From Candidatus Pseudomonas phytovorans (GTDB taxonomy: Bacteria > Pseudomonadota > Gammaproteobacteria > Pseudomonadales > Pseudomonadaceae), in the NCBI GenBank assembly GCA_029202525.1, contig CP119325.1, positions 3,570,001 to 3,634,000 on the forward strand: a DNA stretch of 64,000 nucleotides. Reading direction: 5' to 3'. The notes under the pieces were generated by a model that did not search any database, was not told the DNA's origin, and worked only from the letters and a program-made list of their open reading frames with translations. This document shows, piece by piece, positions 25,100 to 34,905 of this stretch. A program made the position numbers and the translations under genes. The first letter of the stretch is position 1, and the number at the start of each line of letters is the position of its first letter.

Positions 25100-28000
25100 A
25101 TGCCCGCCGTCGAAACCTTTGCCCTGACCGTTGCCCAACGTGACATCTGGCTGGACCAGATCAGCCATGGCGACTCGCCGCTGTACAACATTGGCGCGTA
25201 TGTGGAGTTGCAGGGCAGGGTGGATGTCGGGCAGTTGCAGCAGGCGCTGCAGCACCTGGTGGCCGAGCATGATGGCCTACGCACGGTCCTGGTCACCGAA
25301 GGCGGCCTTGCCCGCCAGTATTTTGCCGCGTACATGGCCGTGCCACTCGCCTGGCACGACCTGCGTCAGGCAAGCGAGCCGTTCGCCGCTGCACTGGCCT
25401 TGCTGGAAGCACAAATGCGTACGCCTTACAGCCTGGACGCCAGTCCGTTATGGGGCGCAACGTTGATCCGCGTTGCCGACCAACGTCACCTGCTGGCGGT
25501 GCAGGCCCATCATCTGATTCTCGATGGCTGGGGGGTAGACCAGTGGTTCAAGCAGCTCGCCGACTACTACCAGTTGCAGCAGCAAGGCCTGCCCCTGCCG
25601 CGCGGGGCAGCCTCTTACCAGGCCTTCATTGCAGATGATGCCCAGTATCAGGTGTCCACGCGGCATGCACGCGACCGTGACTACTGGCTGGCCAGCTACC
25701 AGCAGTTGCCCGACGCCCTGTCGGCCCGGCGCGAGCGCACTGCGCCGGCGAATGGCTCGCCCAGTGGCGCACAGGTGCAAGCGTTCGACAGCCAGTTGCT
25801 GGCACGCATGCGCCGCTTTGCTGCCGGGCTGCAAGCGTCGCCGCTGCATGTGCTGCTGGCTGCGTTGCATGTTTGCGTGACGCGCACCTGGCAACGTGAC
25901 GAATGGGTGGTCGGGCTGCCCGTGCGCAACCGCGGCAACGCCCGCTTCAAGGCAACCTTGGGGTTGTTCACCCAGGTGAGTGCGCTGCGCATGGGCTTTG
26001 CCCGCGAGTGCTCGTTTGCCGCGCTGGTGGAGGGCATTCGCGATGCGTTGAAACAGGATTATCGCCATCAGCGCTTTGCCCTCAGTGAACTCAACCGCAG
26101 CCTCGGCGTGCTGCGTGAAGAGCGGGCGCAGTTGTTCGAACTGATGGTCTCGTTCGAAGAAGACAGCAACGCGTTGCAGATTGCTGACGCGCCTGGCCAC
26201 ACCGTGATGATCTGCAATGGCCACGAACCGACGCCGTTGAGTATCCACCTGCGGTGCAACAGCCACAGTGACGCGGCGACGCTGCACGTGGTGCACAACC
26301 GGGCCTGGTTTACCGATGATGAAGCCCGGGCGCTGGCCGGGCGCCTGCTGCATGTGCTGGAGCAAGGGCTGCAGCAGCCGCAGGCGCTGCCTGGCCAATT
26401 CGACCTGCTGACCGGCAGTGAGCATGCCGCACTTGAACAGTGGCATGCCACGCAAATGCCAGTGGCTGATGCGGGCCTGATCCAGCAGCGCATCCAGGCC
26501 CAGGCCAAGGCCCGGCCAGCGGCAGTGGCTGCGCTGCACAACGGCCAGGCGCTGACATATGGCGAACTTGAGCGGCGTGCAGAATTACTGGCGCAACACC
26601 TGGCAGGCCTGGGCGTGCGGCCTGAACGGCGGGTTGCGCTGATCGCCCAGCGCGGGCTGGACACACTGGTGGGGCTGTTGGCCGTACTCAAGGCTGGCGC
26701 CGCTTATGTGCCGATTGACCCGGCTCATCCGCGCGAGCGGTTGGCCTATCTGCTGGAAGACAGCGCGCCTGACGTGCTGCTGACCCTTTCCCGGCTGACC
26801 GAACGCTTGCCGGCCCATGGTCTGAGGCAGGTCGAGCTGGATCGTTTCAACTGGGCCGCCACGCCAGCCGCAGCGTTCCGGTTTGCCCCGCAATCGCCAA
26901 GCGACCTGGCCTATGTCATCTATACCTCCGGCTCCACTGGCTTGCCCAAAGGCGTGATGGTCGAGCAGCACATGCTGGCCAACCTGGTTGACTGGCACTG
27001 CAGCAGCTTCGACCTGGGCCCCGGGCGGCAGCAGTCGAGCCTGGCCGGTTTCGGTTTCGATGCCATGGCCTGGGAGGTCTGGCCCGCCCTGTGCAGCGGT
27101 GCAACCCTGCACCTGGCGCCGGTGCGCGATGGCACCGAAGACATCGACGCCTTGCTCGCCTGGTGGCGGGCGCAGCCGCTGGATGTCAGCTTCCTGCCAA
27201 CCCCGGTGGCCGAGCACGCGTTTGCCCAAGGCGAGCTGCACCCAACCCTGCAAACCCTGCTGGTTGGCGGTGACCGCCTGCGCCGCCTGGCCCGCGAGCG
27301 CCGCTACCGGGTGATCAACAATTATGGCCCTACCGAAACCACGGTGGTCGCCACCTCCGGCCAGGTCGTGGCGGGTGGGCCGCTGCATATCGGCGGCCCG
27401 GTGGCCAACACCCGCCTGTACGTGCTCGATGAGCAGCGCCAGTTGCTGCCACCCGGTGCGGTGGGTGAACTGTATGTGGGTGGCAAGGGCGTTGCCCGCG
27501 GCTACCTGAACCGGCCGCAGATGACGGCCGAGCGTTTTCTGCACGACCCGTTCAACCCGCAAGCGGGGGCACGCATGTACCGCACCGGTGACCTGGTGCG
27601 CTGGCTGCCCGACGGTACCCTTGAATACCTCGGGCGTAACGACGACCAGGTGAAGATCCGCGGTGTACGGGTTGAGCTGGCCGAAATCGAGGCTGCCCTG
27701 GTCAGCCATGCGGCCGTGCGCGAATGCGTGGTGATGCTGCGCGACGGCCAGTTGCAGGCCTGGTTCATCGGTGACCCGCTGGTGGCCACGCGTGCATTGC
27801 ACGAGCACTTGCGCGAACGCCTGCCGGTTGCGTTGCTGCCGGGTGCCTATGTACGCCTTGAGCGCTGGCCGCTGACCGCCAATGGCAAGCTGGATCGCCG
27901 CGCCTTGCCGCAGGCCGACGAGAGCGCCAAGGTGCGCCGTGAGCATGAAGCGCCCCAGGGGCTGGTCGAGCAGCAGCTGGCGCAGCTATGGTGCGAGTTG

Positions 28001-28174
28001 CTGCGGGTTGAGCGGGTAGGGCGCCAGGACCATTTCTTCGAACTGGGCGGCCACTCACTGTTGGCCGTGCAACTGGTCGAGCGCCTGCGTCAGCAAGGCT
28101 TGCAGGCTGACATACAGGTGCTGTTCGGCCAGTCGACCCTGGCCAGCCTGGCGGCCAGCGTGACGCAGGTCGAT
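25100..28174 (+). other. Module 1: starter C - A(Leu) - T
   Basis: The first C domain lacks the HITPxML linker of the internal modules and has canonical HHLILDG, as expected for a lipo-initiation domain. The A-domain pocket reads D-A-W-F-L-G-N-V-V-K, the Pseudomonas leucine code. T-domain serine codon is at 28055. Boundaries are approximate. Confidence 0.85.
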
Positions 28175-31100
28175 AGCCCGGTGGTGCCGGAAAACCGGGT
28201 GCTGCCGGGTTGCCAGCACATTACCCCAGGCATGCTCGCGCTCACTGAACTGGACCAGCCTGCCATTGACCGCATTGTCGCCACGGTGCCAGGTGGTGCT
28301 GGCAACGTGCAGGAAATCTACCCACTGGCACCCCTGCAGCAGGGGCTGCTGTATCACCATGTCACCGATGCCCGCGACCCCTACCAGCAGCAGGCCTTGT
28401 TTACCTTCGGTAGTCACGAGCAGCTGCAAGCCTTTATCGCTGCCTTGCAGCAGGTGATCGAGCGCCACGACATCCTGCGTACCAGCCTTTGCTGGGAGGG
28501 GCTGGAACACCCGCAGCAGGTGGTCTGGCGCCAGGCGAGGTTGCCGGTTGAGCACTGGCACGGCCCTGCCGGGCAGGTGCGCAGCCATTTCGACCCGCAG
28601 CAGCGGCCGCTGGACCTGCGCCATGCGCCGATGATGGCACTGGTGTGCAGCGAAGATGCCGGGCAGGGCCGTTGGCTGGGCCTGTTACGTTTCCATCACC
28701 TGGTCAACGACGCCGTATCGCTGCAGGTGCTGCTGGGCGAGCTGGAAGCCTTCATGGCCGGGCAAGGCGAGCGCTTGCCCAAGCCAGTGGCCTACCGCGA
28801 CTATGTCGCTGCCAGCACCCAGGCCGAACGCCAGGCAGGCCACGCGGCCTTCTTCAGCAAGCAGCTTGCCGGTATCGAACCGCAAGCGCCGATCACCGGG
28901 TACGGGGGCACAACGGTTGATGAGCAGCAGCTGGAGCGCCACGACCACTGCCTGGCCCGCGAGCGGGTCGTTGCGCTACGCCAGCAAGTGCGGCAACAGG
29001 GCGCCAGCCTGGCCAGCCTGCTGCACCTGGCTTGGGCACAGGTGTTGGGCACCTTGGGCGGGCGCGACGAGGTGGTGCTCGGTACCGTGCTGCTGGGGCG
29101 CAGCATGGCCGGCCCGGGGGCCGGTCGGGCCATGGGCATGTTCATCAACAGCTTGCCGCTGCGTGTCACCCTGGCACAGCGTTCGGCGGGCCAGGCGCTG
29201 AGTGAAACCCACGCCGGGCTGGCAGCGCTGCTGGCGCATGAAGATGCGCCGCTGCTGCTGGCCCAGCGCTGCAGTGGCTTGCCAGCAGGCAGCGCGTTGT
29301 TCGACAGCCTGGTCAACTACCGCCAGGGTAGCTTGCCGTTCGGCCAGGTGCTGCCAGGTGTGGAACTGGCCGAGGCCAGCGAGGTACACAGCTACGGGCT
29401 GGTGCTGACCGTGGATGAACAGGCGGATACGCTGCAACTGGCCATTCGCGCCCCACGTGCGATCAGTGCGCAACGGGTCATGGACTATTTGCTCAACGCC
29501 TTGCAGCAATTGGGCGATGCACTCGCCAGCCGCAGCAGTGCAGGCCTGCAGGCCATGCGCACAGTGCCGGACGGCGAGCTGCAGCGATTGTTACAGGAGT
29601 TCAATCGCACTGAAGACAACCACAGCCCGACCTGGCAGACCCTGCCCGCGTTATTCGAGGCCCAGGCCCGGCGCACGCCCAAGGCCGTTGCCTTGCAGGC
29701 AGGCGACGACAGCCTTGACTATGAAACCCTCAACGCCCAGGCCAACCGCCTGGCCCATCAGCTGATTGCCCAAGGGGTCGGCCCTGACAGCCGGGTGGCC
29801 GTGTGTGTCGAGCGCAGCGTTGCGCTGATGGTCGCCTTGCTGGGCGTGCTCAAGGCCGGTGGCGCCTATGTGCCGTTGGACCCTGGCTACCCGCAAGAGC
29901 GCCTGCGCTTCATGCTGCAGGACTGCACCCCGACATTGGTGCTGGTGCACGGCGCCACCCAGGGCCTGTTCGCCGCATTGCCATGTCGCTGGCTCGACCT
30001 CGACGACATCGGCTGGCAGGCCAACCCGCCCGATAACCCACAGGTGGCGGGGCTGGGGCCATTACAACTGGCCTATGTGATGTACACCTCGGGTTCCACG
30101 GGTACGCCCAAGGGCGTGATGGTCGAGCACCGTGGGCTGTGCAACCTGATGCACTGGGGTTCGCAAATCTGCCCGCCGCGCCCGGGTGACGCCTTGCTGC
30201 AACGGGCTCCATTCACCTTCGATGGCTCGGTGTGGGAGTTGTTCTGGCCGTTGACCGCCGGTTTGCGTCTGGTGCTGGCACGGCCCGATGGCCATCGCGA
30301 CCCGGCGTACATGGTGCAGCTGATCCAGACGCAGCAGGTCAGTATCGTCAAGTTCGTGCCGGCGCTGCTGCATCAGTTTCTCGAACAACCGGGTGTTGAG
30401 CGTTGCACCAGCCTGACCGACATTTTCTGTGGTGGCGGTGAGCTCACCCTGGCCCTGGTGCATAGCGTGCGAAAACACTTGCCCAACGTGCGCCTGCACA
30501 ATGTCTACGGCCCTACCGAAGCCACCGTCGACAGCACCGCCTGGACCTTGCAAGCGCATGCACCGCTACCCACGCAGGCGCCGCCGATCGGCCGGCCGAT
30601 CGCCAATACCCGGCTGTATGTGCTTGATGCCCATGACCGGCCGGTGCCGTTGGGTGCGGTCGGGCAGTTGCACATCGGTGGTGTCGGTGTGGCACGTGGT
30701 TATCTGGGGTTGCCACAACTGCAGGCCGAGCGTTTCATTGCCAGCCCGTTTGTCGAGGGCGACCGCCTGTACCGCACCGGTGACCTGGTGCGCTATCGCG
30801 CCGACGGCGATCTGGACTTCATCGGCCGTAACGACTTCCAGGTCAAGTTGCGCGGTGTGCGGGTGGAACTGGGCGAAATCGAAGCGTTGCTGGCTACACA
30901 CCCGGCTGTGGGGCAGGCGGTGGTGCTGATGCGTGACGAGCGCCTGGTGGCATATTTCACCTGCAGCGATGGCCAGCAGGCGCCGGCGCTGGAGGCGTTG
31001 CGCAGCCACCTGTTGGCGCGCATGCCCGAGTACATGGTGCCGCAGGCGTTCGTGGGGCTGGCGGCGTTGCCGTTGAGCACCAATGGCAAGGTCGACCGCA

Positions 31101-31435
31101 AGGCCCTGCCGGCACCAGGTGCGGAGGCTGTGATCAGCCGTGAGTACCAGGCACCGCAGGGCGAGCTTGAAACAGCGCTGGCCGGGATCTGGACCGAGGT
31201 GCTGAAGATCGAGCAGGTAGGCCGTGACGACAACTTCTTCGAGTTGGGCGGGCATTCGTTGCTTGCGGTCAGCCTGGTGGCACGCATGCGCCAAGCCGGG
31301 TTGCACGTGGATGCCAGGACCCTGTTCAGCCAGCCGACACTGGCGGGGCTGGCGGCCAGTACCCAGCGCGAGCAGGTTGCCGTGGTAGTGCCGCCAACCA
31401 CCATTCCCAGCCTGGGCAAGCGCCGACGCCTCTGA
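25100..31435 (+). CDS. psoA: Lipopeptide NRPS PsoA: modules 1-2 (C-A-T-C-A-T)
   Basis: This 2111-residue synthetase starts the lipopeptide. Domain order is starter C (1-440, AHHLILDGW active site near 137), A1 (about 460-930), T1 (Ser986 in ELGGHS), dual C/E (about 1035-1470), A2 (about 1500-1960) and T2 (Ser2053). The starter C would attach the fatty acid to residue 1. Pocket residues predict Leu then Glu. The C-terminal tail VVVPPTTIPSLGKRRRL is strongly basic and likely docks to the acidic N-terminal domain of PsoB. All core motifs are intact and there is no TE, as expected for an initiating enzyme. The 2-7-3 architecture and predicted order match putisolvin synthetase. Confidence 0.9.
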   Translation: MPAVETFALTVAQRDIWLDQISHGDSPLYNIGAYVELQGRVDVGQLQQALQHLVAEHDGLRTVLVTEGGLARQYFAAYMAVPLAWHDLRQASEPFAAALALLEAQMRTPYSLDASPLWGATLIRVADQRHLLAVQAHHLILDGWGVDQWFKQLADYYQLQQQGLPLPRGAASYQAFIADDAQYQVSTRHARDRDYWLASYQQLPDALSARRERTAPANGSPSGAQVQAFDSQLLARMRRFAAGLQASPLHVLLAALHVCVTRTWQRDEWVVGLPVRNRGNARFKATLGLFTQVSALRMGFARECSFAALVEGIRDALKQDYRHQRFALSELNRSLGVLREERAQLFELMVSFEEDSNALQIADAPGHTVMICNGHEPTPLSIHLRCNSHSDAATLHVVHNRAWFTDDEARALAGRLLHVLEQGLQQPQALPGQFDLLTGSEHAALEQWHATQMPVADAGLIQQRIQAQAKARPAAVAALHNGQALTYGELERRAELLAQHLAGLGVRPERRVALIAQRGLDTLVGLLAVLKAGAAYVPIDPAHPRERLAYLLEDSAPDVLLTLSRLTERLPAHGLRQVELDRFNWAATPAAAFRFAPQSPSDLAYVIYTSGSTGLPKGVMVEQHMLANLVDWHCSSFDLGPGRQQSSLAGFGFDAMAWEVWPALCSGATLHLAPVRDGTEDIDALLAWWRAQPLDVSFLPTPVAEHAFAQGELHPTLQTLLVGGDRLRRLARERRYRVINNYGPTETTVVATSGQVVAGGPLHIGGPVANTRLYVLDEQRQLLPPGAVGELYVGGKGVARGYLNRPQMTAERFLHDPFNPQAGARMYRTGDLVRWLPDGTLEYLGRNDDQVKIRGVRVELAEIEAALVSHAAVRECVVMLRDGQLQAWFIGDPLVATRALHEHLRERLPVALLPGAYVRLERWPLTANGKLDRRALPQADESAKVRREHEAPQGLVEQQLAQLWCELLRVERVGRQDHFFELGGHSLLAVQLVERLRQQGLQADIQVLFGQSTLASLAASVTQVDSPVVPENRVLPGCQHITPGMLALTELDQPAIDRIVATVPGGAGNVQEIYPLAPLQQGLLYHHVTDARDPYQQQALFTFGSHEQLQAFIAALQQVIERHDILRTSLCWEGLEHPQQVVWRQARLPVEHWHGPAGQVRSHFDPQQRPLDLRHAPMMALVCSEDAGQGRWLGLLRFHHLVNDAVSLQVLLGELEAFMAGQGERLPKPVAYRDYVAASTQAERQAGHAAFFSKQLAGIEPQAPITGYGGTTVDEQQLERHDHCLARERVVALRQQVRQQGASLASLLHLAWAQVLGTLGGRDEVVLGTVLLGRSMAGPGAGRAMGMFINSLPLRVTLAQRSAGQALSETHAGLAALLAHEDAPLLLAQRCSGLPAGSALFDSLVNYRQGSLPFGQVLPGVELAEASEVHSYGLVLTVDEQADTLQLAIRAPRAISAQRVMDYLLNALQQLGDALASRSSAGLQAMRTVPDGELQRLLQEFNRTEDNHSPTWQTLPALFEAQARRTPKAVALQAGDDSLDYETLNAQANRLAHQLIAQGVGPDSRVAVCVERSVALMVALLGVLKAGGAYVPLDPGYPQERLRFMLQDCTPTLVLVHGATQGLFAALPCRWLDLDDIGWQANPPDNPQVAGLGPLQLAYVMYTSGSTGTPKGVMVEHRGLCNLMHWGSQICPPRPGDALLQRAPFTFDGSVWELFWPLTAGLRLVLARPDGHRDPAYMVQLIQTQQVSIVKFVPALLHQFLEQPGVERCTSLTDIFCGGGELTLALVHSVRKHLPNVRLHNVYGPTEATVDSTAWTLQAHAPLPTQAPPIGRPIANTRLYVLDAHDRPVPLGAVGQLHIGGVGVARGYLGLPQLQAERFIASPFVEGDRLYRTGDLVRYRADGDLDFIGRNDFQVKLRGVRVELGEIEALLATHPAVGQAVVLMRDERLVAYFTCSDGQQAPALEALRSHLLARMPEYMVPQAFVGLAALPLSTNGKVDRKALPAPGAEAVISREYQAPQGELETALAGIWTEVLKIEQVGRDDNFFELGGHSLLAVSLVARMRQAGLHVDARTLFSQPTLAGLAASTQREQVAVVVPPTTIPSLGKRRRL
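28175..31435 (+). other. Module 2: dual C/E - A(Glu) - T
   Basis: The C domain begins with HITPGML...QEIYPLAPLQQGLLYHH, the dual condensation/epimerisation family, and its second motif is HHLVNDA instead of HHxxxDG. The pocket reads D-G-W-K-F-G-V-V-D-K. Lys at position 278 favours an acidic side chain, hence Glu (Gln less likely). T serine codon is at 31256. Confidence 0.8.
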
Positions 31436-31456
31436 CCCGCGAAACAGGCAGCGCGT

Positions 31457-31487
31457 TGTATGGCACCGGCTGCCCCCGTGCCATACA
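31457..31487. repeat. REP-related hairpin in the psoA-psoB gap
   Basis: TGTATGGCAC (31457-31466) and GTGCCATACA (31478-31487) are perfect 10-bp complements around an 11-nt loop. The sequence TGTATGGCACCGGC also occurs in the middle of the REP pairs elsewhere in the window. It follows the psoA stop by 21 nt in a 156-nt gap, so it may tune psoA versus psoB mRNA levels. Confidence 0.7.
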
Positions 31488-31591
31488 CCACGCAGGTCCG
31501 AATTGTCCCCACTTCCCATGTCAGACCGCCCGGTCACGATCCATTAGCGTGTCCACCATCCCTATTTCCAGGCAAAGCAGGATGCTTACCG

Positions 31592-34500
31592 ATGCACTTC
31601 AGCGAACTGATGGCTGCTCTTTCCACCCGTGCAATCCGACTCCAGCGTGAAGACCAGGACCTGATCGTCCTCGGTGACGAAGAAACCCTGGACGACCCTT
31701 TGTGGGAGGCGCTGTCACGGCACAAGCCGGCCTTGCTGGAGATGCTTGCCCAACAGGATGACGACTGGCTCAGCCCGGCCTTTCGCATCACCCCCGACAT
31801 GCTGCCGCTGGTAGCGCTGGACCAGGCCGCCATCGACCGCATCGTCGACAGCGTACCGGGCGGTGCAGCCAATGTTCAGGATATCTACCCGCTGGCGCCG
31901 TTGCAGCAGGGCATGCTCTACCATCATCTGTCCGCCACCGACGGTGACCCTTACCTGTCGCAGGTGCAACTTCGCTTTGCCAGCAAGGCCCACCTGGAGG
32001 CCTTTGCCCAGGCACTGCAATGGGTCATCCAGCGCCACGACATCCTGCGTACCGCTCTGCACTGGGAATACCTGGATACCCCCGTACAAGTGGTCTGGCG
32101 TGAAGCGGCACTGGTGCGCGAGGCCCTGCCGCTGACCGGCAGCAGCGCACTGGCCGGCCTGTGCCAGCGCTTCGACCCGCGCCACTACCGCCTCGACCTG
32201 CGTCAGGCCCCACTGATGCAACTGATGCACGCTCAGGGCGAGGGCGATGAGTGGGTTGCGCTGTTGATGTTCCACCACGTGATCATGGACCACACCGCGC
32301 TGGACATCGTGCGCCGCGAGATCCAGGCACACCTTGCCGGCACAGCGGCGCAGCTGCCGGCACCCATGCCGTTTCGCAACGTGCTGGCGGCAGCCCGCCA
32401 GGCCCTCGACGAACAGGCCCATGAGCGTTTCTTCGAAGAGATGCTGGCCGATATCGATGAGCCCACGCTTGCCTTCGGCCAGCAGGGCAAGGTCGAGCAA
32501 CCCCTGCAGCAGGCACGCCTGACCCTGGCGCCGGCGCTCAGCCAGCGTTTGCGCAACCAGGCCCGGCAACTCGGGGTCAGCCCGGCCAGTGTGCTGCACC
32601 TGGGCTTCGCCCGGCTGGTCGGGCAGCTCTCGGCGCGCCAGGCCGTGGTGTTCGGCAGCGTGCTGCTAGGGCGCATGACCACCGGTGACGGCGGTGAGCA
32701 GGCGCTGGGCATGTTCATCAATACCTTGCCGCTGCGCATCGACCTGGGTCAGCACAGTGTGCGCGACGGGCTGCTGGCCACCCATCGCCGGCTCAGCGCC
32801 TTGCTCGGCCACGAGCAGGCATCGCTGGCCCTGGCCCAGCGATGCAGCGGCGTTGCAGCGCCGGCGCCGCTGTTCAACAGCATGCTCAACTACCGCCACA
32901 GTGACGCCGGGGATGCCGCCGACATCATCCCGGTGGCCCCCGGCATCGATATCGTCGGCGCCGAAGAGCGTACCGATTACCCGCTCACCGTCAGCGTCGA
33001 CGACCTCGGTGACGACCTGCGCCTGACCGTGCAATGCCTGCCCGAATGGCAAGCACCGCGCTTGTGCGCGCAATTCGAACAGGTGTTGGACAGCCTGGTG
33101 AATGCCCTGGAGCAGGCACCCACCACGCCGTTGCAGGCGCTGGCAGTGCTGCCAGTGGTCGAGCGCCAGCAGGTGCTGCAGCAGTTCAACGACAGTGCCC
33201 GGCATTTCCCGCAAGGCCAAACCGTGCATGCGCTGTTCGAGGCCCAGGCCGCTCGCGCACCTGACATGCTGGCAGTGCAGCAGGGTGGCCAGGCGCTGAG
33301 CTATGGCGAGCTGAATCGCCAGGCGAACCAACTGGCCCATCAATTGCGCGCACGGGGCGTGCAGCTGGGTGACCGGGTTGCCCTGTGCCTGCCGCGTAAC
33401 GCCCGGCGGCTGGTTGGCCTGCTGGGTGTGCTCAAGGCCGGTGCCGCCTATGTACCGGTTGACCCAGGTTACCCGGCCGAACGCATTGCCTACCTGCTCA
33501 ATGACTGCGCGCCGACGCTGCTGCTGGCGGAAACCGCCATCGACAGCTTGCCAGACGGCATCCCGCGACTGGACCTGGACCAGGCCGCTGCCTACGCCGC
33601 GGATGACAGCAACCCGCAGGTACCCGGGCTGGATGCGCAACAACTGGCCTACCTGGTGTACACCTCCGGGTCCACCGGGCAGCCCAAAGGCGTAATGGTC
33701 GAACACCACACCTTGGCCAACCTGGTGCACTGGCACTGCCAGGCCTTTGCCGTGGGCAGTGCCACGCATGCCTCCAGTGTTGCCGGTTTCGGTTTCGACG
33801 CCATGGCCTGGGAGGTGTGGCCCAGCCTCAGCGCCGGGGGCACCTTGCACCTGCCGCCGGCGCACATCGGTAATGAACATGTCGACGAGCTGCTCGACTG
33901 GTGGCTGCAACAGCCGCTGACGGTGAGCTTCCTGCCCACCCCGGTGGCCGAGCAGGCGCTGCGCCGTGAACATCAGCACCCGACGTTGCGCACCTTGCTG
34001 GTCGGTGGCGACCGCTTGCGCCAGTTCGACCGCGACCCAGGCTTCGCTCTGATCAACAACTACGGGCCGACCGAAACCACGGTAGTGGCCACCTCGGGGC
34101 CAATCACCCCCGGCGGTGCCCTGCATATCGGCCGGCCGATTGCCAATACCCGGGTCTACGTGCTGGACGAAGGCCTGCAACCCGTTCCGGTCGGGGTGAC
34201 CGGGGAGCTGTACATCGGCGGGGCGCAGGTGGCGCGGGGCTACTTCAACCGCCCGGCGCTGACCGATGAACGCTTCCTGCCCGACCCGTTCAGCACCCAG
34301 GCCAACGCCCGCATGTACCGCAGCGGTGACCTGGTGCGCTGGAACAGCGATGGTACCCTCGATTACCTGGGGCGCAACGATGACCAGGTGAAGATCCGTG
34401 GCGTGCGGGTGGAGCTGGGTGAAATCGAAGCCACCCTCACGTCGCAACCCGGCATCGACGCTGCCGTGGTGCTGGTGCGCGGCGAACGCTTGCTGGCCTG

Positions 34501-34905
34501 GTACACCGAAACCACGCCGCTTGACCCACAGGCCCTGCGCGAGGCGCTACAGGCCAGCCTGCCTGCGCACATGCTGCCGCAGGCGTTCACCCGCCTGGGC
34601 GAACTGCCGCTGACCAGCCACGGCAAGCTCGACCGCCGCGCGCTACCGGACCCGGCCACCGGCGAACTGTTCGGCCAGCACTACGAGGCACCGCAAGGCG
34701 CTACCGAAACCGCCATGGCGCAGGTGTGGGCCGAGGTGCTGGGTGTCGAGCGGGTAGGGCGGCATGACAACTTCTTCGAACTCGGCGGCCATTCACTGCT
34801 GGCCGTGACCCTGGTCGAACGCCTGCGCAAGGCAGGGCTGGTGATCGATGTGCGGGTGCTGTTTGCCCAGCCGACCCTGGTGGCGCTGGCCGCTGTGGTG
34901 GGGGC
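31592..34905 (+). other. Module 3: docking - dual C/E - A(Leu) - T
   Basis: The acidic TubC-type docking domain occupies the first 58 residues. The C domain has HHLSATDGD, a full match to the dual C/E HH[I/L]xxxxGD signature, and a second motif HHVIMDH. The pocket reads D-A-W-F-L-G-N-V-V-K (Leu). T serine codon is at 34793. Confidence 0.85.

Noticed and set aside
31460..31591. Possible earlier start of PsoB
   Set aside because: The 44 extra codons read through the intergenic hairpin and do not resemble a docking domain; MHFSELMAAL at 31592 begins the TubC-like domain.
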